Shown: positions 44,368-55,742 of the stretch, piece after piece | How positions within the stretch are numbered: position 1 is the stretch's first letter | Layout: every line of letters begins with the position of its first letter | Program-made: the position numbers and the translations under genes | From: Phytophthora quininea | Taxonomy: Eukaryota > Oomycota > Peronosporomycetes > Peronosporales > Peronosporaceae | Assembly: GCA_011947345.1 (NCBI GenBank) | Contig: JAAVTG010000783.1 | Coordinates: 186,001 to 250,000, forward strand | DNA length: 64,000 nucleotides | Reading direction: 5' to 3' | The notes under the pieces: generated by a model | The model's database searches: none | What the model saw: only the letters and a program-made list of their open reading frames with translations | What the model was told of the DNA's origin: nothing

Positions 44368-46076
44368 TTACTTGCAACTCTCGTGAAAGTCGTATGTCTT
44401 CAGGTAGTACTGCCATTGCTGTTCAAGCTCCGTCAACTTGCAAAAGGTGCGTCCACAGCCTGGAATGATCCCTTTCTTCTCGTTCACCAGAATCTGCACG
44501 TAGTACTCGCCGTATCTAGCCTTCCGCTCAAACAAGCGGAACTCGACGTTCGCAGCAAATGGAGCCAAAGTCGACGAATGGAATCCGCGAGAAGCAATTT
44601 CTTCCTTCGTCGCATTAGCCAGTAGAAGAGATCGGTCGCCGTAGCCTAGCAGCGTCATCAACGGCAGAGTGGTCTCGGCATGCGCCAGGTAAAAGTTCCC
44701 AACAAGAGTATTGCTTCCGTTGGCTCTTGCTCGCATAGTGTCGAAGACCTCGCGCAGCAGGAGAGCTGATATCTCGTAGTTGATTCTGTATCCACCGCCG
44801 ATCCAGTAGAACTGTTCGAGGTCGTCCAGATATTCCAGCGTCCGAATAAAACCTCCTGACATCAGAGAGCACCAGTCGTGCTTCCGGTGATAAAGAGCAA
44901 TGTCGAAGCTGAACAATAACCGACCGTTAGAAATTAAAAAGAAGTTAATGGAAAATTACTGTAAACGTACGCGCATGCGGACTGCACAGTCATGAGGTCC
45001 TTGGCTGAGAACTCAATCGACTCCGTCTCAAGCCCCAGCGATATCTTCAATTTCTGAGCAATCTTGGACATCATACTCGATTGCTGGAAGTCATACATTT
45101 GTTCCTGAGCAGTCTTGTTGTGCTTCACTTCTCGTTGGTATCGCGCACATAGATCGAAGAACCGAAGAAAGAAATCCTATGGCATTGTGGTAGATCAATA
45201 CTGGGTAGCAAAATCGCCGCAAAAAAATAATGAAAACCGACCTTTTCCTCTGGATACTCAATGTACTCCACCTCATCAGCGTTTTCAAAGAACGCTTTAG
45301 AGAATCTACACCGGGAATACAGATTAGTTAATGCAGCAACATTCCCCCAAAATGTAATCAAGTCTTGTCAGCTGTACGCGATAGCAGAATCTCTCGTCCT
45401 TGCCACATGCGTGTGAGCGACGCGATACTTCTCCTTCGAGTACGTCACTGGCGCAGTGTTCCCACTTTGTTTCAGACTGCGCTTTCCAAGGTGATTCAGT
45501 TCGTGCTTCCCCGCTTTCGCTAGATCTCCCTGTACACTCAAATTGTACGGGAGCGAGTAGTTCCTCATCCACGTCGGCAGTTTGTCTTCAAACTGCTGGA
45601 TCCGTTCCAACAGAGCTTCAATCCCTCGAATGTTCCCACCTGTAGGGTACCTAAAGCAACCATAAACTCGACTAGAACTCCTTTTATCCTACTGCAAATT
45701 GTTCCTACCGGATGCCATGTCGAGCCACAATCTGCGTCTGGATCAGCTCGAGTTCTTGTGGAAACGGCTCTCTATCCACCGAAGCCAGCGCAGGCAGCGC
45801 CATCATGGCCCTCATCACTGCAACGTCACTGCCACTGAAGCCTCCGTCACGTTGGTCCCAGTACTTGGTCTTGGTAGCGAACATATGCTCGAAGTTGGGC
45901 TGGTCCTCGTCGTAGGCCTCCAAGCCGGAGATGGTCGACACTTCGACCGAGTAGAAGCTCTGCAGCTGCAGCAGCACTGTGATGATCAGCAGCGCAGCGG
46001 CGAGCGCGCGCAGCAGCGTGTTGGACACGGGGCGGTCGAGCAGAGACGTCCTGCACGCATCTTTAGCGGTCGTCAT
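44368..46076 (-). CDS. MINPP-type histidine phosphatase, copy 2 (4 introns)
   Basis: Five exons: 46076-45709, 45650-45378, 45305-45242, 45176-44971 and 44908-44368, all with GT-AG borders and matching phases. The N-terminus has a hydrophobic segment at residues of about 22-42 (LLRALAAALLIITVLLQL), a signal anchor or uncleaved signal. RHGIR + YPT is split by intron 1; the HAE donor is in YLAHAETTLPLM. Other family blocks: ARTRDSAIA, FFLRFFDLCARY, DWCSLM, YRINYEISALLLREVFD, STLAPFAANVEFRLFE. The start at 46076 (MTTAKDACR) avoids the T-run-encoded phenylalanines upstream. The role is dephosphorylation of inositol polyphosphates. Its intron positions match copy 3, so these two form a closer pair than either does with intron-free copy 1. 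Confidence 0.9.
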
Positions 46077-46321
46077 GTCTTCTTCAAAAAAAAAAAAAAG
46101 GGTATCGACTGAGGATTGGGCGAAAACGACATGGGGCAGTTGACGAACGTACTGGTGTGGCAAGTAAGCGGTTCATGCTCGATTTACTACACGAGGGTGT
46201 TGAATTTACTCAAACGTGCATCTGCGGTTGAACAATCTGGACGATTTGGTATCGGGTACTTGTAGCTTGTCCGCGCGGTCTTGGTATCGTGACTTAGTTG
46301 ACACCTTCGTTGCGTGCTCCA

Positions 46322-48535
46322 TTAGTCATCGTCATCGTACTGGAGGGTGAATTCAGGCTCGACCGTGTCGGCGTCGTCGTCGTCCGGTAGGGTCTTGGAA
46401 CTCGTCGCAGGAGCAGCAGCACCTCCAAACGGCGGTGGCACATTGACACTGCCGACCAAAGTGGGTCCTCGGTTGGCTCCGTACGGAGACGTGGACGACG
46501 GTACACCCCGGGTAGCCTTGCGGCGGTGCCATTAACGCAGGCTGCTGCTGGTCGGTCGGCAGCCGTCGCCCTCCCGGCGACGGTGCAGCGCCGTTAGCAT
46601 AAGATACGGAAGAATCACCTCCTCTAGTGCCGCGATCACCGAGTGCTTCATTATATACAGCTTGCGGGGCTCCATAAGACCTAGCTTGGTTGGACTGTGT
46701 AGTCACCGATGACGCACTGGGAGACAGCTGCCAGCGTCCGCCACCAGACTCATCGTAGCCATCACTCGCGGGGCCTCGTCGCGCAGTCTTGTCGAGTTCC
46801 TCTTCACCGTGCGCAAAGCTATAAGAGAGGTCACGAATACAGCAGAGTTGTCGGACCCACAAGGGAAATCCATCATCAGAAAGCCGTCCATTTTGAAAAA
46901 TGCAAAAGTTAAAGGACGCCGCGCAAGCAAAACACGCAGTGGCGCTAAGGATGGCATAGTACCTGCAGTTATTTCCAAAGCGACATTTCCCCAGCGGGAA
47001 GTTGTTACACAGCACAGTTTTGCGCTTAGCTTCCGTGGCCTCGGGGCGAGGTCGGTCAGATTGCTGGCCTTGCGAGTCATGGATGTGCCTGGAAGTAAAG
47101 AAGTACAGCAAAAGTTAGTGCATCTCCAAGTGACCAGCGACGACCCATTCAACGTCTCTCAAAACAAAACAAAAAATCGACAAGCAAAAGCCGTACCAGC
47201 ACTGGTCGCCATAAGTGCATCTGCCCGCGAGGAAATTGCGGCAAATTTCGCCAGAGGTTCCAGGAATTCGGTTGCTACGAGGGGTGTGCATTTGCGGGCT
47301 TCGATGGTCGTCAGACCTTGTGTATGGAGATCGCTGGGTCACTATGGGCGGTGGTCTTTCGTTTGGTTCTGGTCGGGGGTCCCCACCGGGATCCACGCGC
47401 TTTCTTCGCGTCACGGTCATCATCTCTGTCATCAGGGCTCTACGAACACGACTACTGCCCACCGGCACACCAGGAGCATCGCCCATGATGCCACCGACAT
47501 CTCTTCGGTCGTACTGCTGCTCATCTCGTCGTCTGTCATCGTATTCTCTGCGTCCGTAATCTCTTTCGGCGTCGTCTGGCTGACGTCGGTCTCTGTCATC
47601 ACGTGAACGTTCTTCAGGGTAGTCGTGCTCTTCCTTCTTCTGCTTGAGAATGGAGAGCAGCGACGCGATCTTTCCTGGCGAAGTGCGTGGCGTTACATTT
47701 CCAGATCGCTCCTCCTAACCAGTAAAATGAATAGCATAAATAAATCCACGATCATTAGTCCCAATCCACAATAAAGTATACACAATAGTAAATTATTTAC
47801 CTGGTCTCCATGGTAAATGAATTCCTGTCCACCAGCTTCCTCGATCTGCGTTGACGTGTAAATGCCGCGCTTCTGCCACTCCTCGATCACGTGACGGACT
47901 TTAGGTTGAAACTGCTCCGGCACTTTCTTGACGGCAGCGATTGTGTCCGCCAGGCGGATGAGGAACCGCCGCACGTAGGCGTCCTTGGGGTCGTTCTTGG
48001 CATGGGCCTGTATCAAGCACATGGAACGTTAATCTACCATTAAAAATAACATTTTATCTAGACAACATACCTGTCTAATGATGGCGTCGATGGCATACAG
48101 TCCTGTAAGAAAATAATTTAAATAACGTCAATACAGTGCAACCTCAACGTCCTCTGGTTTAAACGTTTCCTCACCAGCCAGTCGATGCTCCACCTCCGCC
48201 TTCCACAGAAACACCTCAATGTCGTGCACGACGTGTTTATAAAACTGTAGCAACGTGGTAAGATATGTGTTAAAACGTCGCATGAGTCTATATTGATGGA
48301 TTGAAAACGAACCTTGGCGTAGTGCGCCGCCAGCAGCCACGGCGCCGATGCGGCTCTGTGACACGCCCTTGGCGGACGCGAGTCCGTCCAGCGCCTTGTG
48401 CAGCGACTCATAGCCCTCCCAGGCGCCCGAGCGCGAGCGGCTCTGGCCCTCGCGGTGCTCGTGGTGGCCCCCATTTAGCACGGATTCTTGACTGGTTAAG
48501 CCAGATCTTGCACGGACAATACAAAAACAAGTCAT
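46322..48535 (-). CDS. CID domain + two CCCH zinc fingers, RNA-processing protein
   Basis: A multi-exon minus-strand gene. The N-terminal CTD-interacting domain (CID) is spread over exons: SLHKALDGLASAKGVSQSRI, KFYKHVVHDIEVFLWKAE, GLYAIDAIIRQ, AHAKNDPKDAYVRRF and VRHVIEEWQKRGIY. An arginine/aspartate-rich linker follows (KKEEHDYPEERSRDDRDRR). Two CCCH fingers come next, each split by an intron just after its third cysteine: CRNFLAGRCTYGDQC, completed by the HIH of the next exon, and CNNFPLGKCRFGNNC, completed by a histidine in FAHG. The tail, in a shifted frame near 46520, ends in acidic DDDD. CIDs bind the phosphorylated RNA polymerase II C-terminal domain; CCCH fingers bind RNA. Co-transcriptional 3'-end processing or termination is inferred. 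One frameshift near 48340 and one near 46520 are suspected; the start is uncertain. Confidence 0.72.
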
Positions 48536-49205
48536 CTATAGAAATATACAGATATAAATACCGAAAGTAGATTTTCTAGGCAAAAAGCGTTTTTAAACAA
48601 GAAAACGCTTTATATAATTTATTCATTATTATAGGGCAACAACAAGACTACACTAGTGTATCCTGTCCTAACAGATAGTTGCCGTTGCTCGCCTTGCTAT
48701 CAGGTATAGCAATAATATCAAATAGAGGAGGATGGCACTTTTGCCTGAAGCCAGAAATTTTGCTCGGCTGGAGCAACAACATCGCAATAAAACATCAGAA
48801 AAGGCTTATTTTCATCATTAGGGTGCTTATTAGCGTCGTAATCGCAGTGAAAGCGAGTTTTGCGGTCAATTTTTGTCCAGCCCAACTTCCACGTGGAAAT
48901 CGCTGTCTCAGACGGCAATTCCCCATATTTTTGCTCTAGGACCCCATACAAATCTCGATATAAACTATCGCTTTTGTGCCTAAGCGGCATCAAGTATGGG
49001 ATCAGACAGTGATATCAATTTTTGTATACTTTGACTAGGGAACCGAGTCGGTGGATCGTGTTGGCATCAACTAGACCAGGATGTCAGGGGATGAGAAGAA
49101 ACAATTAAGACAGGATTGACTGTATATAATTTGGCGCTTTTGCCTTTTATTGACATCTATTTCCATCAATACTCTGAACAATTCAGCTTGAAAACTCTGT
49201 AGACC
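48536..49205. other. Gene-poor stretch with one unassigned small ORF
   Basis: AT-rich sequence. A 91-residue minus-strand frame (48993-48718: LYRDLYGVLEQKYGELPSET, then WKLGWTKIDRKTRFHCDYDA) has sensible composition but no family I recognise and an upstream stop. It could be a decayed element fragment. Confidence 0.35.
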
Positions 49206-49725
49206 TCAAGCATCATCGTTCATTATCCGTTTGGCGAGCATGTCAATGCGTACGAAGTGTGGTAACATATGCATTATGTAGTTAGCGAGCCTGATTTTTA
49301 TAGTTCGTACTCTCGAGCCCATCCTGTCATCGACGAGTTGACCGACTACTGTCTCACTGTTGATTTCCTGCGGACTCATGATAGGGATGCCCACAGCAAC
49401 CAGTAATATTATCTCTCTTTTGGGTTTACCTTTCTGGTCGACTCAGCTAGCGGTTCGGAATTCGACAACCGCGGAAAGGCAGTCTTCGCCCCAATCCTCT
49501 GTCGTTATCGTCTCTGTTTCATCCTTGCAGCGGAAAGTGGACAGCTTGTTCGAAATGGTGTGGGATCTCCAGCACCAAATCTACCATCACCGAGAGTCCG
49601 ACAAACCCTAGACATCGAGACGGCTGAATTTACCTTAAAATACACGGCGTCGTGCTCGCCAAGCTGAAGAACGAAATACATAGGCATCATGAACGCACTT
49701 TTCGGGGGCGACAACACTTTGAAAA
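49206..49725 (-). pseudogene. Interrupted ORF fragments of unknown family
   Basis: Minus-strand frames include YFVLQLGEHDAVYFKVNSAV followed by LGDGRFGAGDPTPFRTSCPL (49717-49505), TAFPRLSN near 49470, and an end at 49206 (IMHMLPHFVRIDMLAKRIMN). They follow each other in order on one strand, so they may be parts of one dead gene downstream of the pogo-like remnant. I do not recognise the family. Confidence 0.3.
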
Positions 49726-49960
49726 ACAGGTGTGCGGCGGGCTGGTGGTTCTAAAGAGGGTAATATTTGCCCTTTACGCGCGTTCGCTGCTGCTGGAAGG
49801 CCGAACATCGGAGACACTGAACGGCGAATGGCGGCATGTCGTCTGAATTTCCTGCCGGTGGAAGCGTCCACGAACTAGCGGTGTGTTGCTCGAGCGGTGG
49901 TAGTGCGGTGGAAGTCTCGAGGGTCCTGTGACGATCTTGCCCTTATCGAGATGGAGTCGT

Positions 49961-50681
49961 TCAAGCGGGGATTGGTGGCATGTCAAAGTATATGACCGCA
50001 TCAACATTGAACATGCCACCACCCGCGAAAGCCTCGTATTCCTGCCACAACTCCAACGCAAACGCTGCCCTGGTCTCCTCTAAGGCCTCGGAGCCCAGCT
50101 TGTCAAGCTGCGGCTTCTGTGAGGAAAATCCGTGGCTAAAATAAAAAAATCAAAGTAAAAAATAGTATTATTTCAGACAAAAAACAGATAAATTACACCT
50201 CTGCAAGACGTTGACACAGGAGCTCTAGAGATGCTCGTTCACTCATTTTGCCCTGGAGATACGACATGACCCAGCGCTGGCTGATGTGGCACATGAAGTC
50301 TATCATGCCGTTCGTTGTCAATGCCTATTGTTCACAAAAACTAAGGCAAGGATTAGTGATTTAGCTACGTCATAGTAACAGTTAGCATTTGATCGAGAGG
50401 AAAAAGCGAAAATCAACCTTCTCCTCCCGTTGTTCATCCTTCATGTAAGTTACCAGGGCTGGAACGTACGGATATAGCTCCTTTCGCCCTTGGCTCTTCA
50501 GCGTTTTTGATTTTGCGCACCCTTTATACGCTAAAATCTCGTCCCGCTGTCTCCATCAGCCGTCCACAGTTCCGTGCGGGCAGCTCAGATCGCATGCGAC
50601 GGTGAAAACACCAACGACGGCAATTTCTTGTATCGCCTGCCGCTTTTCCTTGATGGTGTAGCTGCGTTGCCTCTGTGGCAT
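49961..50681 (-). mobile_element. Pogo/Tigger-like (DDE_1) transposase remnant
   Basis: The minus strand from MPQRQRSYTIKEKRQAIQEI gives a helix-turn-helix start, then an in-frame TGA after VDG, then RQRDEILAYKGCAKSKTLKS, ELYPYVPALVTYMKDEQREE, a splice-like gap (50411-50338), ISQRWVMSYLQGKMSER, a second gap (50215-50153), and KLGSEALEETRAAFALELW to FNVDAVIYFDMPPIPA and a stop. The last block corresponds to the NVDET.IYFDMPP catalytic start of pogo-like transposases, but the acidic pair after the first Asp is altered and the rest of the catalytic domain is missing. Clearly non-functional. Confidence 0.65.
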
Positions 50682-50741
50682 CTCGCGAAATGAGCTGAAA
50701 ATTAGCTTGTAACTCAAAGGAATTTGCTGTAAGCCAGTCAA

Positions 50742-52524
50742 ACCTTGATATCTATGATTGGTTAGAAAAATGTTTTCGAGAGTTTTCTATTGGCCAATAT
50801 TTTGCATGTTAGCTTCAATGCCGGCTTTTGCGTTGCCGGCTAATTCCGTCGTTGTCTGTATTCATGTTGTCACAGAGTGATCGAAGGGAATGAAGCTGTC
50901 TCCATCGTGTAAACTAGAGTTGACAGACCTCCTATTTAGGAATAAGAGTAAGGCTCAGTTCGAAGAACTGGCAGCAAGCGAGCATTTTAAGAATTTTACA
51001 GGAAAATCCTAGGAACTCGTGTACAAGGAAAGGGTGCGGGCAGCAGTGGCGGACGATCTTCGCGGAAAAAGGACGGGGAAAGGAGATCAAGCCAGAGTGA
51101 CGCTAGAGGCGAAGGCCGCGAACCCCAGGGCAACAGCAGTGAATTTTCCACGTCGAACCGAAAGATTGGATGAGGAATTAAAGTATGTCCGAGCTGAGAG
51201 CAAACGCCTCAAACTGGCTCAAGGTAATCCTGGTATAACTGAGCGGGCCATCAACGGTTTTTCCCTGTGTTACATACTACCGATTATATTTAGGCAAGTA
51301 GTTATCACGCACAATGGATGATAATTGTTTATTCTAACTTATCGTTTATTGTTTGCGGATAAAAATTCAGAGCATTTTACCGATGAGATTGTAAGATTTT
51401 CTGGACTACTAGTTGATTTACCCAATGTCATCGCCCAACTGGTACTATTGAAACAGTCCCAGTTGGACACTCACATCGCCTACGGTTCGAAAGGTAAGCA
51501 GAGACCTGCGCAATGTCCTGGCGACTCTTTCTGGAGTGTGAGTCCTTCACGAAATAGCCATTTTTAAACGACTTCAAAAGCAGCCGTTCTATTACTAAGG
51601 ATAGAAGTAAAACCTTCGTCTTTGAAGATGGATGGGGTGTGTACCCGTCCATCTTCTAGTAAATTCGTATTGTACGTCTTGTCCATAGTAAAGGCTTGCT
51701 TTACTCTCAAGTTGTTTCAGCTGGTTCTACAATTATTAGTAAGATTAATGTCATAAGAATACATGTGGTATTATCCGCATAGCAATCCTATAGATGTAGA
51801 CATAGTATACATTATTTGCAAAAACGGCAGCGTGTTACAGGGAGAACAAACGTCAGAAACTTGCCACGCACTCTGTATCGACTTCATTTTGAGTTCGTAG
51901 GGAAGTCGATATCCAGCAATTCTTGACGATCCGAGTAGGCGAAAACTTGAATTTATTGCGATGATAACAGTTCCTTAACTAAATCGCCTCAAACACCAAG
52001 GTGCTGCTGAACTCCCAGGCAATGGTCTTGGTAGTGACGACAATGCGCACACGTATACCGAGATCGGAAATTTGCGCGTCCAAATGATCATATTAGAGCA
52101 AGTAAACCACGCCCTCCATATCCTGGTGGAGATCCAGTTTTGTCCGCACTTGTAAGCATAAAGCAGAATGCATATTCAAATAAAATAAAGAGAGATAGCA
52201 GCTCCGCTCGGTCGACGTCAACCTTGCCGAGTCGACACCCGTGAAATCCGGCGAGCTTGCAGGTGCAGCTTCAGGTGGCGAGCTTCAACGTTGCTATCTG
52301 CTGCTGCAGACGCCAGCTGACGTTAACATCTAGAGTGTTGATTCCTAGTGTCGACCTGGGGATCACAAAGTGTAGGTGGGTAGACTTTCTAACCTCATGG
52401 CATTGAAGTCACCGCTGCAGCGGATGGAATACAACCACGATGATATTCAGGCCGGGGAGTAAGAACAATATAAAACCCCCAGTCGCATGGACTAAATCTT
52501 GGTGCATATGAATTGTGCCTTTGT
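50742..52524. other. Gene-poor, repeat-like stretch
   Basis: Contains short plus-strand frames: a stretch from about 50890 (MKLSPSCKLELTDLLFRNKS), with a TAG near 51009, into a 100-residue frame 51019-51321 of charged, coiled-coil-like composition, and an unrelated 80-residue frame 51325-51567. None is recognisable; they may derive from a decayed element. The rest, to 52524, shows nothing. Confidence 0.35.
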
Positions 52525-53308
52525 CTAGCATGACAATTGAGGGTGGCACTGATCATGGATTGAAAAGCGGGTTGAACAAGTCGTGAAGATATCTGCAACC
52601 TTAGCCCGCCCAAAACAATGGTAATATTCATAGTTCATAGCTGACAAAATCGAGGCGAGACTTCCTCTGGAAAATGAAACGCTCACATCAACCAGATGTT
52701 GTGGGCAGACCACTATCGACGATGTAGGACAGATATATACAAGTGCGCGATCAAACAATACGTCAAATGAAATTGCGAAAAGCACATATGCCGTATCTTC
52801 CGTTCGCGAAGGCTTCATCGACGAACGCAAGTTGGCCCAGCCCATCGTAAAATGTACTGAGGCAATATATAACATCTTGACTCTCACGAGGAAGGCGCTG
52901 GCGTTCTTCAGGACTTCGCGGGTTAATCACAGGTGAAAATGTAACGCACGACAAATTGCCCGATAAGCGGATACCGTTAGGAAAGCTAGCTATAATAGCC
53001 TTATCAAACACTTCAAAATAGAAGCATGGATGGCTCTTTGGATATTCGGTTACAAACGTACACACAACTTCTGGCCATAGATTCGTCAGACTTCGCTCAG
53101 AAAGTTTTAGCAGCGTAGCTACCATACTGAGCTCCGCCTCATAAGAGTACCTCAGGCCAAACGAATTTGGACATCGAGTCTGGAATTCAGAATAGCCGCC
53201 AGAGGTGGTGTTATATGAGTTTCGTGAAATCGGACATTGGGGTACAAGCCTTTGTGGTTGCCTTTTTTCGGGTCTTATTTGGATCAGGTCTCGGACTTGA
53301 TCAGACAT
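52525..53308 (-). pseudogene. Unidentified protein, frame-broken
   Basis: Two overlapping minus-strand frames (53308-52763, 181 residues; 52887-52525, 120 residues) appear to continue one another around 52770, where ICAFRNFI gives way to VLFAISFDVLFDRALVYICP. Conserved-looking aromatic and hydrophobic segments include ELSMVATLLKLSERSLTNLW and FYFEVFDKAIIASFPNGIRL. I cannot place the family. It could be the remnant of an element or of a repeat-associated host gene. Confidence 0.35.
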
Positions 53309-53486
53309 GCTTTATGACCAAATCGCAAGACCTGATCGAAACTGGGAGATAAGAGGTCATGACATGACTTGGCACATTTCCTGGACATGTTCAGCTTGAT
53401 ACTTGTAGTTGCACACTTGGCTGTCTTGTGAACGTTACAGTTGACATGCTTGTGGTGGAAAGTGAAGCTGTTTTTGCTCATCTTAG

Positions 53487-55420
53487 CTACACCTTATAAC
53501 TACGACTCGCTGTCTGCTTGTCAGGAAGCATCACCTTCTTGGGCAGTGTGTACTTCTCACGACGCCGAGGTGACTTCGCTCGGTTGGCTGGAATGTCGTG
53601 AAGTACTTGGATGTGACGACGCGAGAGCTTCGACACCAGCCACGAACACAGGAAGGCTAGGGTGTGGCCCGAACGCCCCGTTGAGCTCACGGTTAAAGCG
53701 CTCGAGGGGATTGTTCGTTCGAGCAACGACTTGCTTTTGCATGCCGTCCACATTCCATAGCTCAGGTCCGTATCGACACACCCACTGCTTGTCGAAGTAA
53801 CTCCAAAATGTTTCCCATTTGTGGTGAGAGTACGTCAGTCCTTGCGCAACGCACTTCTCTCGGATGAGTTTTCGGACGTAACAAGTTCCCTCAATAGCTA
53901 CCTTCTCCTGTCAACCACCGCTAGAATGTCCACACCGCCTGGAGCCATAGCAAGCTTCACTTCAGGCTCAGGAATGCGAAGCCTCTTCATTCGTCTTCCT
54001 AACGCTTGCTTGAAGTGGAAAAAGCATCCAGAAACCTTAGCTTTAGGAAACTGTGTCAATACAGCCTTGATCAATCCCGCTTCAAAGTCACAGATCGCCT
54101 TAGAGGGTTCAAGCTTCTGATCAGTGGCTTGAATAACGTGGTCAATCACATTCCAATACATGTCCTATTCTTTTGAGCTACAGAGCACGTAAAATGCAGG
54201 TAGAAAGCAGTCCGAGGCTTGGTCGCGCACCATAATCACGACGCATTGGTAGAACGGTCGTGGTACGCACCTAAAGGTGCCGTCCACAAACAGAGTAACT
54301 CCCTTGTACTTGAGCTGGTCAATGATTTCTGGATGTCCCCACCCAATGAGACGCTCGACCTTCGTTCCTTGGTGAGCGTACATACGATGGAATTGAAAGA
54401 AATTCATGGTCGAGCCTTGAACTAGCGACAAAGGCGGGACTTCAACTAGCCCATGCATTGATCCACTAAAATAATCGCGGCGAGTTTTGTACACACGCCG
54501 GTGGACCTGCTCTCGAGTCAGCCCTTGCACAGCATCGCCATCCGAAGCGTAAAATTCATCACGGACACGATCCCATACCCGCTCGGCAGATATGGAAAGG
54601 TTTTGAAGGACTAAATCGTCTACCGCATCTTTCATTTCGCGCTCAATATTGCGCACGTTTGCCACCACAGGACCTATTTGACAAACGTGTGGGCGGAAAT
54701 TCGTAAATGCCATGTCCTTCGCCGTAAACTCCACTCGACCTTTGCATTTTCCCTGCGCCGGTAAAAGCTGCAGCGGTATGTGACCTTCTTTGAAGTCGTT
54801 CCTGCCTTCGTGTATTGAAATCCGTTCAACCGAATGACTGACTTGAACTCTGTCCTCTCCGGTTCACCATAAATCAATTCATTGAGCGTTGTAGTCGTGG
54901 TGTCCGAAACAAACGAGCTTTCAGGGACCAGATGGTCGTTGTCGGCTGCATTGGGCGCCAAGACAGGTGACGGCAGCAGCAGGATCGACAGAGACGAAGT
55001 TGGCGATGGTGGAGTCGAGAGAACAGCATGGAGGATCGATGAGGATCCCGACATACTTGCCTGGTGCTCCAGCAGAGATGGTTCATTCGGCGGCGGTTGC
55101 AACATCAACATCGGCGATGTTGGCGGAGACGGTGTGGGCGCGCACGTGAACGATGCAGGCATCGTCGACGCCACTGGACGAGATGCCGGACTTGATAGTG
55201 GGGATGACGCGGGGCTTGGTGATGGTGACGAAACAGGGCTGGTTGGTGGAGAGGAAGCGGAGCTTGAGGTCGAGGAAGAGTGAGGGCTTGTTAACGGCAT
55301 CGTCAGCTGACGATTGCGGGGTCGAACTGGTACAGTCGGGTGTGGCAGCTGAGCTGCCTTGCGCTGAGGCCGCATGGGCTTGTTCGACTTGTTCGAGGCA
55401 GTGCGCTTAGCCTTGCTCAT
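53487..55420 (-). mobile_element. Mutator-like (MULE) transposase, nearly complete
   Basis: The minus strand starts at 55420 (MSKAKRTASNKSNK) with a long Ser/Pro-rich low-complexity region, then a FLYWCH/WRKY-like finger split by a one-base slip near 54755 (VTYRCSFYRR / GKCKGRVEFTA with RPHVCQ). The MULE catalytic core follows: first Asp in GVTLFVDGTFRCVPRPFY, second Asp in AICDFEAGLIKAV with the CFFHFKQAL block, and Glu in RTNNPLERFNRELNGAFGPH. One in-frame TAG lies between SSKE and DMYWN at about 54165, and further slips occur near 53900 and 53600, beyond which the basic C-terminus (KSPRRREKYTLPKKVMLP) is read. Terminal inverted repeats were not located. Probably recently inactivated. Confidence 0.82.
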
Positions 55421-55742
55421 GGTGAGTTGGATGTTCGTAGCTTCAAGTAGTAAAGTGAAGCAGAAGGACTTGTTCAGCGTGGACGAACAGCAAATGTGAT
55501 CCAGTCATTAGATCATACAGAAAGTACAGTCTGATCAATTCATAGACCTGACCGAAATAAGACCCGAAAAAATCTTCCGCCTTTGTAATAAGCATACTTT
55601 TCTCGCTCAGATATTGGGACGTCATAAGAAACGGGGTAGATTCCAAAAAAGTTAGACGAGTGAAACCACTGATAAGGGTGCAAGGTGGACTAGCACGTCC
55701 GTCACTGGTTTACCAAAGAGCTCGATTTACCGCGAAGGCAAC

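Noticed and set aside
54882..55283. 133-residue Gly/Asp/Val-rich plus-strand frame
   Set aside because: Antisense of the Ser/Pro low-complexity region of the MULE protein.
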